Notes under the pieces: model-generated
Databases searched by the model: none
What the model was told of the DNA's origin: nothing
The model's input: only the letters and a program-made list of their open reading frames with translations
In this document: piece after piece, positions 46,926 to 57,584 of the stretch
How the letters are laid out: every line of letters starts with the position of its first letter
How positions within the stretch are numbered: the first letter of the stretch is position 1
Translations under genes and position numbers: made by a program
From: Gnetum montanum
Lineage: Eukaryota > Streptophyta > Gnetopsida > Gnetales > Gnetaceae
Reading direction: 5' to 3'
Length of the DNA stretch: 64,000 bases
NCBI GenBank assembly: GCA_015680685.1
Contig: MNCI01009030.1
Coordinates: 116,523-180,522, forward strand

Positions 46926-47417
46926 ACATGGAGGAGGTATATTGGTTGGTATTGAAAGTAGAGTAAAATCTATAAAGAAAAGCAAAGTAATCCTGAGTAA
47001 GAAAAGATAGTCAAGGGGAAGTAGAGTATCCACCAATCATGGAAGAGCATTACCACATGATGAAATAATTAAAACTCAGTAAGAAGAATGATTTTCACAT
47101 ATTAAATATGGAAGAGTTGACTATGGTTGCAACCATGAGAGAGGAGCATATAGTTATGTTAATCATAGTAGTAGCAGAAGCAATGCATAAGGCAATTTGT
47201 AGTTTTCTAACTTATGTTATCATTTTGAAGAGATTGACTAAACATTTATAAATTGTCTAAGGACTAGGCTAAAAATTATTACACTATACCACCAACCACC
47301 AACTGGCTAGATGATATAGCAAGCTACTTATGAGTAAAGGCATTAGTGAAGACTTGATCAAAAGAAGGTACAATCACTTAGATTTATACAAAAGGGATGC
47401 TAAAATCCATTACCATG
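46926..47417 (+). pseudogene. Relic R2: gypsy gag C-terminus
   Basis: Equivalent of 6996-7510 ('atggaggaggtatattggtt', 'gaaagtagag'), without the long A-rich tract. It is cut at 47,417 by element D and resumes at 63,565. Confidence 0.65.
47413..47417. repeat. Target-site duplication of element D (left)
   Basis: CCATG, repeated exactly at 63,565-63,569. R1's uninterrupted counterpart near 7505-7530 reads 'ctattctcatgaaagttgc'. Confidence 0.9.
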
Positions 47418-48282
47418 TGATGAATCATGTTTTTCTAGGCCTTGATATCGGATCCTTGATATCAGGTATACGATATCATAGCCTAGATAATGATATCAAA
47501 TAAACGATATTGTGATTCTTGTGTAAGCCTATAAATACCACATTTAGGTGCACAGGAAAAAAAGAGGAGTCAGTAAGTGTAAGTGTAGAGTCTTTTTTGT
47601 TAGTTTTCAATTCATTTCAGTTTTTTCCCTAGTGCATGCCTACAGTGTGATGATTGTAATTGTACATAACCTTTATTTGAGTGTGACATACTTGGACACG
47701 CATGTGATCGACAATAAAGATCAAGATTACTCCATCATTGTAGCATTCACTTAGCTTTTAATTACTTTAATTGTTAATTATTTATTGTTGTCTTTTTGTT
47801 CATATTTCCTTTATTGTCATTTACACTTTTTGTCGATTCATGTGAAATGTGTACGACTTAATCATGAACATTTAAGTGTAACTACTTGGTAACCTAGTAG
47901 CATATCTAGGAGTGCTCAAGTAATGTGTGCTTGGTAATCTCAGAAGTAGTACACGAGGTCCAAGATGTGTATGGATGATTAAGGACAAATGCTCATCGCA
48001 CTTAAGCTAGCTTAGATTTTATTTCATATTACCTATTAGTGTAATCAAGATTATTTGTCATTGTATCTAGGAGTAGCCTAACTTGGAATCATATCATACA
48101 CCTCACTCTGGATTAAACCATATGTGATAAAGCAAATACTGGTCCAGGTAGGAAGATAGCAAACTGTGATGAATGTATAACTATCTAGATACCACAACTA
48201 GTCCATCTACGTAGTTTGACTGGATCATGTGTACATGCTCATATTCATATGGTTGAGTGTAGGGGTACCTCACCACTTATCA
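47418..48282 (+). repeat. 5' LTR of element D
   Basis: 865 bp from TGATGAATCATGTTTTTC to GGTACCTCACCACTTATCA. GATATC units at 47,445-47,512, TATA CCTATAAATACC at 47,528-47,539, AATAAAGAT near 47,714, and the motif pair 'cttggtaacctagt' / 'cttggtaatctcag' (47,885-47,943). Confidence 0.9.
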
Positions 48283-48283
48283 T

Positions 48284-48301
48284 TGGTGCCATTGCCGGGG
48301 A
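48284..48301 (+). promoter_or_regulatory. Primer binding site of element D, tRNA-Asp type
   Basis: TGGTGCCATTGCCGGGGA: only two differences from TGGCGCCGTTGCCGGGGA, the best preserved site in the window. Confidence 0.85.
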
Positions 48302-48414
48302 TGGTGCTAGTTATCTAGATTAGTTATATCATCCAAGATCACTGTAAAGAAGCATTAACAATATATCTTTTAGAAAGAAAGGAATTGCTAATAAGTCACA
48401 CACAATTCAAAATA

Positions 48415-50596
48415 ATGTCTCTCTCACAAGACTATGACAATGCAATAACTAGTGAGGTAATTCATTGGAGAACCAACAAACTGTACAATGATCAAGACAA
48501 AGTTAGGAGTACTCAATCTTATGCAGGGATCTCCTATGATCATGAGCACCCTAATGGCACTCAAGGACTCTTGTCATCCAACTCTAGTACCTCTAGTGAG
48601 GATGGGACATCCCATAGAACAAGGGGGCCTATAAGGCCTAGGACCTTCTCAATATTTAACAAGAATTTATCTAGGGATGATTGGGAAACTTACAAAAGTC
48701 ATGATGAGTCTTCCAATTCTTCATCTTCCTCAACTCCTTTAACATCAGGTGGTGACATAGATGACCGTCTTTCAAGGGGTCGATGTAGAAATAAAAATCA
48801 AGCCCATGAGCAAAGTTAGAAAATCCAGCATGAATGAAGACAACATCATCCTAACTCACAAATTCATAACCTACCTAGTGATGATGAACCCCTACTGGCC
48901 ACTAAGAGCCTAATGCATATACAAGAGGTTGTTTGAATATCTTGCAAGCATCACAAGGAAGGTCGTCTACCCAGGCTTGATTTAAATAACTTTTCCAAGT
49001 TTTCAGGAGGCTATGATTTAGATTAGCAACATCATTTACAAGCCTTCTACGATGCTTGTGCATGGAAAAACATTGACAATGGATGGAAAAGACTTAAGCT
49101 CTTTCCTATGACACTCGTTGGCCAAGAAAAATTATGGTATAGGACTTTAAAACCAAAATCAATTCGATGTTGGCTGACAATGGTGGAATTATTCAATGAA
49201 AGATATCAAACCTATGCAAGAGTGTCAACCTTGAGGAAACAAATCCAAGAGAGGAAAAAAATCCAAGAGTGGAAACAAGGGCAACACAAACCCTTGGACA
49301 TGGCCTCAGAAAGATACTATTTGTTGTTAAATAATTGCCCAGGCCATGGGTTCTCTAAGGAAAGGCTAATGTATTACATCATGGATTGGCTCCGTAATGA
49401 AACAAGGGAGACCCTAGGAATGTATTCCCCAAGTCAACTATATGAGCTATGAACCCATCAATTCCAAGAACTTATTAAGTGGGTAGAAAAAGAAGAAGGA
49501 GAAATAGCTAAATGGGAGAGTGTTGAAAGATTTCAACAAGACCAAAATCTCAAAATGGCAAAGGTCCATGATCATTAAGAGGAGAAATTAACTCACCTCA
49601 AGGAGGTGAAATTGTCTTTGCCAAAACTACAATCACTACATGAAATTGAGGTAAGGATCAATAAGATGATAGAATGGGTACATGAAAAATGCAGAGAATA
49701 TACCCACATTATTAGAGGTGGAACCATACCAAATCAAGCAACAGGACAGGACACCACTAGACAATCGAAAAGAAGGGTTGAAGAAAATAAGGATAAGAGC
49801 TCAACTGCAAATCACTTGTATCAATGTGATGTTTGCCTGTACGATCATCCCAAAGGCCAATGCCCAATCTTGTCACATCTACATGAGCATTGGGGAGGAA
49901 TGTTACATCCAGATTTTGTAAAACAATACTAGGTTCAACTACAATGGAAAAAATCCTAATTGTGGGGAAGGCCACCATCAAATTGGTCACATCCTTCATA
50001 CCATCCAAACCTAAGTGCTTATTATGTTCAGCATCTGATTTCCATGATTGGGTCAACATCCTCTATTTCACCACATCATTATCATTCTACTGAGTACTAT
50101 CAACCCATGTACTTTCCAACAAGATTACCACCTTGTGTTCCTTACACTTCTTCTCACCCTCAATATTCTCATCATTCACCTCCTTCTACATTGCCATCAG
50201 TTGTGCCAGAAGGTTTTTCACCATAGCATCAACCCATGAACGTTACTTGTGCTACTACTATCATTAGTAGTGGAGATCCTTCACAACGTCGAAAGCATCC
50301 TTTCTTTAGGCATGATCATAGAAAGAGGCAACATGGTTCCGAAACCACTACATCCTCCAAATCAGCACAAGCCCAAAAAATGATGTACCTTCCTCTTTGA
50401 ACTCAATGCCTCCTATTACTCTATCAGGGCCACCAATCAACGCTCCAACAACCATGTGGCCCAATGAATATAACCATGTAGGGAGACATATTGATCCTTG
50501 CATACCAATTTACGATGACAAGTATCATAGTGGGTCAACTCCTTATCACATGAATACATCTTATAATTTTCCCCACTATGCCTACTTTAGTATGTG
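48415..50596 (+). pseudogene. Element D gag
   Basis: ATG at 48,415 (MSLSQDYDNAITSEVIHWRT), matching the start of C's gag. The N-terminal polar region is open to 48,819. The capsid core at 49,108-49,452 reads 'KSIRCWLTMVELFNERYQTY' and 'RYYLLLNNCPGHGFSKERLM', with a six-codon duplicated 'KIQEWK'-type insert near 49,255. A coil-like segment (49,606-49,700) precedes the zinc knuckle CDVCLYDHPKGQC (49,825-49,863), intact in the C-x2-C-x3-H-x4-C form, followed by 'LHEHWGG'. A proline/histidine/tyrosine-rich tail runs to 'PHYAYFSM' and a stop near 50,597. Fewer stops than A's gag. No protease follows. Confidence 0.85.
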
Positions 50597-52124
50597 AACC
50601 CTAATTTGGGCACATTCCTGCCACCACACCAAAAGACACCTAGTGATTTGGATATGACTGGACCCCAATATTTCCAACATGCATGGATCCAAACTTTTCA
50701 TTTATTAATTCTTGCCATGATCACAAGTTTAGTCATGGGGGATATCCTTCATTCTAACAAGCAGAATTAGTAAATGTTTTTCCTTTTCTTTGATTTTACA
50801 GATTTTTGTTTTCTAGTTTTTCATTTCTAATATGTCGTTTTATCTTTTTGAGAGTAATCTCATCAGTGAATAAAATACTCATGTGACTTGTTGGTTGAGG
50901 TGTTGTTCTATGCTATCAAGTCTCGGTTAATTAATTATTTGAACAAGTGAGCCCACAACATCCACCCATCCATTCTATTAATAAGAGGTTCTAATTTGGG
51001 TACAATGATATTCTTAACATCATTAAAAATTAATGTAATTTTGTGTTCATTATACCCAAAGTAAAGAATGATGGACTAAGATGAGAATGGCTAGGATGTG
51101 ACATCAAGGGGACTTGTGGATTCTCTTTGGTGACATCTGTAGGTGCTATCATGTAGCATGGTTGTACTAAATCCTTGTAGATCTAATGAAAAATTGGAGT
51201 AAGAGTAATAAAGGCACTCAATAAAGAACCTCAATGCTATTCTAGGGATCCCACTAGAAAGACATGCACCTATGCCTGAAGGTTGACGGCTTCTCCAGTT
51301 CACTATTTGGTAGGACAAAGTGCCAAAGTGGCTAGAAAAAGAAAAGAAAAAAATGAAGAAAAATACAAAGAAAAGATCAAGAAAAAAAATGTATGCGATA
51401 GAGAAATTCCAAATCACTCCTCCCTTGGACAAAATGCCAAGTGATTGTATGCCTTGCTATCATGGTGCTCTTATGGTTGTCCATCATTGGATGAAACAAT
51501 GCAATGTCACTGATCAGACTAATGGACTTGGTCTTGATTTTGGAGTGACAAGTTAATAACATATTAAGCATGCCCTACACTGTCCTAATCTCTATAATTC
51601 CTTATACGATTTGCCTCATCTTGCTATTTATGTATTTTTGACTTGTGTCTTGTGTAGCATTGAATTCATACCTCATCACGGTGGTATCTACATGTGTGTG
51701 TTTTGTGAAACTGGTGTGGATTGCATTTAACCCTTTTAGTGCCTACAAACATTTTTAGGTGTGGTTATGTAAGGGCATCATAGGTAGGAACCTACTTTAG
51801 GGAGGACCCACTTGCATAAATTTTGTAATTTGCACTTTTTGCACATCACCACATCATTTTACACCCTTCAAGTATTGCATTGCTATAATTATCTTATCCT
51901 TTATCATCATCTTCAATTCCAACATTCCTATGCACCACAACATGTCCTTTTTCCTCATCCTCTTCATGAATATCATTGTCCAATTCCACTTCATTACATT
52001 TTTGGTGCCTTTAGGTCTCTTCCAAGTTATCCTAGATCTTTCAACTCAACCTCAAATTCTTCATTTTTGGCCTTGGAAATTCAAAAATTTATCAATTTTT
52101 CCAAGCACCCTATTTTAGAAGGGC
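50597..52124 (+). other. Element D spacer between gag and internal promoter
   Basis: Noncoding. Has a polypurine-like 'TTTAGTCATGGGGGATATCC' at 50,728-50,747 just after gag, corresponding to C's palindrome. The 'gacatgcacctatgcctgaa' block lies at 51,260 and a block shared with A/B at 51,775-51,820 ('gggaggacccact'). Confidence 0.55.
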
Positions 52125-52225
52125 CACGATATCAGGTACTCAATATCAAGTCTGACATGATATTAGGTTCGACGTGATATCAGGTCTATGCTATTGGGTA
52201 CATGGTATCACATCTATAAATACTA
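52125..52225 (+). promoter_or_regulatory. Internal promoter-like module of element D
   Basis: Five to six GATATC-like units (52,126-52,208: 'cacgatatcagg', 'caatatcaag', 'tgatattagg', 'gtgatatcagg', 'tggtatcac') followed by TATA CATCTATAAATAC at 52,212-52,224. Position and order match the LTR promoter and the internal module of C. A polypurine-like 'CTTAGTTTTGGGGGAAGGG' lies 3' at 52,406-52,424. Confidence 0.65.
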
Positions 52226-52486
52226 TATATATGGACCCCCCTATGCATGTCAACATCATTTTTCATTGTTCATGTGAGGGGAGTTGTTGAAATTTTATTT
52301 CACAAATTTTCTAGCTTGTGCACTTGTCATTCAAACATCCATAACTTGTTCATTAGCACTCCGATTCTTGCTTCGATCAAACTTGCTTAAACTTAGAGTG
52401 TTTAACTTAGTTTTGGGGGAAGGGTACGTGTCAAGTTGCATGTAGTTTTCTCAGAATTCATCATTGCTTGAAGGATACTATCAAGG

Positions 52487-52733
52487 GTAAGTGACCTCAA
52501 TATGATAAAAACATTGCCAAATTAAGTTTATCTCTTCACTCAGACCATGAAAATTATTCTTTAGAGTCACCTAATCAAATTGTGTCCAATATCAAAACCT
52601 TTAGGGGGATTTTCATGAAAATATCTAACTTTGAATCATCTAAGCAAGAAATGAACATATTAAGGGCAAGGAGTAAGGTATTAATCTAATTTTGTAAATA
52701 GCCTTACTAATAATTGGTCCCGTGTGATTGCAG
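52487..52733 (+). other. Putative leader intron upstream of element D ORF2
   Basis: Donor TCAAGG|GTAAGTGA (GT at 52,487-52,488) is near consensus. Branch site TTACTAAT at 52,704-52,711 and acceptor GTGATTGCAG ending at 52,733 directly before the ORF2 ATG. 247 nt. All three signals are shared with element C. Confidence 0.65.
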
Positions 52734-55532
52734 ATGGCTCCTAAAAGAGGATAGTAAGGAATACCCTCATAAGGTGTGTCCAAATGACCAAGGAGAGGTA
52801 GAGGCCAAGTGCCTTCCAAAGAACACATAGAATAGGAGGCATAATTATTTAGCATTCATTAAGAACCTCCCATCACTGTACAGTTAGAGCATGTTGAAGG
52901 TGGAGACAACACGACACCTGAATAGAGATAACATCTCACATTGTCTCCGGAATGTGTTCAGGTAATTCATGAAAGGTTCACATCAGCAGCTGTGATTGTG
53001 GAACTCAATTTTTGGACCTTTCATTGAATTTGACCCTGAGGTAGTTAGAGACCAACTTAAAGGGTCCTCACTATGGGCTATTCTCTCTGAGAGTGGTGAT
53101 TGGTACTTGGGGGAGACGTACTAATTTTGGCACAATAAAGAAGAAGGCACCATCATTGACATTGGTGGGAAATCCATTGACTTCTTGACCAAATCCATTT
53201 TGGAAGTTCTAAACCTTCAAAATACAAGGCCCAAGGTTGCTCACCTATCCACTCACTTTGATGCGGATGCATGAAAAATATGGTTGAAAAGGACATACGA
53301 CAAGGAAGATAAAGCATATGGAGAGCTTACACTTGAAGAGAGAATCTACTTTAAAATTGGCACATATCCCATTTTCCCAACAAAAGGTTTAAAGAGAATT
53401 TCCACATATGCGACTAGAGGAAGTGCCATCTTGATGGGCAAGGTTAATGCCAACCTACCCCATCTATATCCTATAGAAATTTTGAGGCGATTTGAAGAAT
53501 ATAAGACGGGAAAGTTCACATTTCCCTTCCTCTATCTCATTAGGAAGCTGTGCCAACATGCTGGAATTCTAGGGTACACCAATGATGTCCCCAGAAAAGC
53601 CCAAAATGCTTCATTTGTTGAATTACTGAAGCCACCAGCCCCAAGGAAAAGTGCTGGTGAGACATTGGAGCCTGAACAAGAACAGATGGTGGGGCCCATT
53701 ACACCTCAAATTGTAGGGCCTAGCCAACTTCCAAGCACAAGGCCTAGTCAACAATAGGAAGCAGGGCCCAACAAACAACTTACAAGCTAGCAAGACCAAC
53801 CACCACCATTGCTGTAGAACTATCGATCGTCAATGAGCCATCTTAGGACCATCACTGAAACGGTTAGTTGGGGAAGTCATGATGAAACCAATCTCTTTAG
53901 GGTTATTGATGATATCATACAACCTACAATCTTAATTGATAATGCATGGGGTGAGGTGTTTATCCAAATAGGAGGAGGGGAAACACATTCGTCACAACAG
54001 ATCTCTAGAAACACTGCATCTTTTCAAGTGCAATTAAAAACTGGTGAAGGTGTGACAGTAGTGGTCATGCGGCATCAAGATGCAGTGAGAGTAGGAGAAG
54101 TGGCCATAGACCACATAAAAGAATCATTTAATGTCCTTGTTGTGCCATTGGTAGATTTTACAAGAGCACGCGATGCTCAAACTTTGGTTGGTCCCTCGAT
54201 AACTCCTGCGAAGCATGAGGATGTTCTAGATCAGCTGCTGCAGGCAGGACAAGTGATGACATCTTTGTTTGACATCCCTCAAGATGTCACAATAACTTAG
54301 TTATATCTCATCTCCACAAAAGGGAAGTTGGTCATGGGAAAGGTTAGAGCCGAGCATGTAAAGGAGGAGTTAGAAAGACTCCAAGAAAAGCTGATCATTC
54401 TACAAGCTGCACAGTGAAATCCATTCTAATTCATCTATGTAGACTAGCAAGAGTTCTTTCAAATAGAGCAGCTAAATAAATTTTTGGAGGAGAACAAAAG
54501 AGTGGAAAAGGAAAAAGAGAAGGCTTATTGGGATGCTTCTAAGGTACAAGCTCAAATGTATGCACATGCCAAAGCACTCAAGGCCTCACAAGAAGAAAAT
54601 AAACACCTTGCCATCGAAAATCTCTAGTTGACTATAGTAGAAAAATAAAAGAATGTTCTCAAGGAAAATTTTGAGCAATTGCGAGAATAATTAATAAGGG
54701 TCAACCAAGATATGAATGGCTTGGCCAGAGAAGACAAAACCCTCTCAATGGAGGAGGTACGCACAATCCGTCAAAAGATGACAATTGAAATAAGCACATA
54801 GCAGAATGAGGCCAAGTGACATGAGAAGCTCAAAGAGAACTTTAGAGATTAGGTGGGGATGTACAAATAGGTGATAGAAAAAGAAATCCATATGGCCAAA
54901 GCCCATATTAACACTTTCAGTGCTCAAAACATTGATTGGTAGGCCATATTGGATACTTATGTCTTCATCCACCAAGCTAAACTGAAAAGCTGGGACTTGC
55001 AGATACAAGACCTCATGGAGTACATGGAGTTGGCAAACCTGCGATATGCCAACTTGGCCATGTTGATAGCAGGACACCTGAGAATAGAATTGGAAAAACA
55101 GGTAGCAAGCACCTACATAAAGTATGAAATAGAATTTGCTGAACACAAGAAGACGTTGTAGAAATTAGAAGTGGAAAATTCTGAATTAGAGGTGGTCAAG
55201 ACCAGCTACCAAGGAAGGATATCATGGAAAATTTGGCGCGATGGCTCAAAGACTACCAAAAATACAAAGATAAAGCTAGAGACTATGAAGAGGAACGACG
55301 ACTATTTGCAACTTGGTATGTTAAAGCCAATCAGATGTTTCCAAAACTACCATGTCCATGGGAGGTTTCGACTCCATCAAACATTAGAGCATTAGCATGG
55401 ATGGCATAGGGTCCCCAAACCGAAGAAGAAAAGCTCCAGGCACTCCTTCAGAGACATCAATTTCCAAAACCTGGAGCACAAGATAAGGGGAAGAGATCCA
55501 TGGAGGAACCACCACCACTAGGAACCACATGA
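52734..55532 (+). pseudogene. Element D ORF2: plant-transposon-protein-like domain plus coiled coil
   Basis: About 933 codons, ATG at 52,734 to TGA at 55,530-55,532; both end motifs match C. The first ~100 codons have many stops. The globular domain shows 'GDWYLGETY', 'TIIDIGGKSIDFLTKSILEV', then an open frame 53,284-53,757 with 'YFKIGTYPIFPTKGLKRIST', 'ILMGKVNANLPHLYPIEILR', 'FPFLYLIRKLCQHAGILGYT' and 'RKAQNASFVELLKPPAPRKS'. A second open frame, 53,833-54,300, reads 'MSHLRTITETVSWGSHDET'. From 54,310 to 55,230 the frame is coil-like and broken by TAG stops. The tail 'WEVSTPSNIRALAWMA' ... 'MEEPPPLGTT' closes it. Over the conserved domain C and D agree at roughly three of four residues, which suggests past selection on the protein. 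Confidence 0.8.
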
Positions 55533-55703
55533 GTTCCAATAAATTTTTTCTTTTGTAAATTTTGTGTATGTGTCCCAATTTTGTTTTGTTCAATTCCACA
55601 CTATGACATGAGTAATTCCGACTTAGTCAAATCATCCCATACGTATCCACTATGTAATCAATTGAACTCGTTCTCATTTTTTCTAACTCAAGGATGAGTT
55701 GTT

Positions 55704-55720
55704 ATTCAGTCATGGGGGTA
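55704..55720 (+). promoter_or_regulatory. Polypurine tract of element D
   Basis: TTCAGTCATGGGGGTA abuts the 3' LTR's TGATGAATC at 55,721. Confidence 0.75.
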
Positions 55721-56569
55721 TGATGAATCATGTTTTGCCAGGTCTTGATATTGGATCCTCGATATTAGGTACATGATATCGGAGCCTGGATAATGATATC
55801 GAATACACGATATCGTGATTCTTGTGTAAGCCTATAAATACCACATTTAGGCACACAGGAAAAAAAGGGGAGTTGGTAAGTGTAAGTATAGAGTCTTTTT
55901 TGTCAGTTTTTAATTCATTTCAGTTCTTTCCCCAGTGCATGCCCATAGTGTGATGATTGTAATTATATGGACCTTTATTTGAGTGTGACGTACTTGGACA
56001 TGCACATGATCAACAATAAAGATTGAGATTTCTCCATCATTGCAACATTCACTTAGCTTTTAATTACTTTAATTGTTAATTATTTATTATTATCTTTTTG
56101 TTCATATTTCCTTTATTGTCATTTACACTTTCTGTTGATTAATGTGGAATGAGTACGACTTAATCATGAACATTTAAGTGTAACTACTTGGTAATCTAGT
56201 AGCGTATCTAGGAGTGCTCAAGTATGTGTACTTGGTAATCTCAGAAGTAGTACACGAGGTCTAAGATGTGTACGGATGATTAAGGATAGATGGTCATCGC
56301 ACTTAAGCTAGCTTAGATTTTATTTCATATTGCCTATTAGTGTAATCAAGATTATTTGTCATTGTATCTAGGAGTAGCCTAACTTGGAATCATATCATAC
56401 ACCTCACTCTGCATTAAACCATACGTGATAAAGCAAATACTAGTGCAGGTAGAAAGATAGCAAACTGTGATCAACGTGTAACTATCTAGATACCACAACT
56501 AGTCCATCTGTGGAGTTTGACTAGATTGTGCATACATGCTCGTATTCTTATGGTTGAGTGTAGGGGTAC
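55721..56569 (+). repeat. 3' LTR of element D (main part)
   Basis: Matches 47,418-48,282. GATATC cluster 55,746-55,818, TATA at 55,830-55,841. Broken at 56,569 by element B; its last 14 bp, CTCGCCACTCATCA, are at 63,551-63,564 after the duplicated GGTAC. Confidence 0.9.
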
Positions 56570-57356
56570 TGATGAGCCAGGATATCATGTACGCGATATC
56601 GCATCCACGGTATCGTAGCCCACCGCAACATCTATAAATAAGAGGTAGCTTTCCCTATTTTAGGCATCTAGATTTAGATCCTTAGTCGAACTATAGTAGT
56701 TTTACCATTCTAGAGTTAGAATAATTTCCATGTGCCTACAGTAGGAGTCTTAAAGTGAAGGGATCTTTATTTGAGCAAATTGTACCTGAGCACACATTTG
56801 TGTAAGGCAATAAAGATGAAATTTTTGATAAACCTTATAGTATATGGAATAAGCTAAATAGGAATTAATTATTGCTAAATGTTTAAATGCTTTCCTAGAT
56901 AATTAATCGCTCTCAACCATTAAATCTCCTAGTTAAGTGCATTCAGTACGACTACTTCGAGCATGTGTGTAACGCTTGGTAACCTAGTAACGAGTAGCGT
57001 TTGGTAATCCCAGCAGTGTTGCACTAGTTTAGGGTGTGTGTGGCAAGTGGGAACGGATACTGGTGCTAGGAAAATTGGAACTTAGTTAGTGAATAGTTAA
57101 TGAAAGTTAGTCACTTAGTCTCTTCACCTTCCCCTATTAGCATAAGACATTAAAAAGATAAAAGATATAAAAATCATATACCTCAAGCTTAACCATACAA
57201 CCGTGACAATACAAGTAAGTTTGGGAATACAACGATTGATTAACCTTAATTGTTCCATTAAGGCGTGTAAGCACTTAGTCCTTAGAGTTCGACCAAATCA
57301 TGCGTGAGATGCTCATATTCATATGGTTGAGTGTAGGGGTACCTCGTCACTCATCA
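56570..57356 (+). repeat. 5' LTR of element B
   Basis: TGATGAGCCAGGATATCATG to GGTACCTCGTCACTCATCA. GATATC units at 56,580-56,616, TATA ATCTATAAATAAG at 56,630-56,642, AATAAAGAT at 56,810, and motif pair 'cttggtaacctagt' / 'tttggtaatcccag' (56,975-57,013). Confidence 0.9.
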
Positions 57357-57357
57357 T

Positions 57358-57375
57358 TGGCGTCGTTGCCAGGGA
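57358..57375 (+). promoter_or_regulatory. Primer binding site of element B, tRNA-Asp type
   Basis: TGGCGTCGTTGCCAGGGA, two differences from TGGCGCCGTTGCCGGGGA. Confidence 0.8.
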
Positions 57376-57584
57376 CTTAGTTGTTTGTGTGCTACGTAGA
57401 ACATAAGAGATCATTCATATTGTTGGGATGCTAGAATGAACCCTTGGGGTTGATCAAAAGAAAAATAAGACAACGGTAAATAGCACACCGAATAAGACAA
57501 AAATATCTTCTTCGTTGCACAAAAGCACTTCATCGCCTACGACCAACACAAGAGACAGTCGGCGGCCAAGATCCGCTAGTTCCT

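Noticed and set aside
48284-48301. tRNA gene
   Set aside because: Only 18 nt match the complement of a tRNA-Asp 3' end and no cloverleaf follows; it is a primer binding site.
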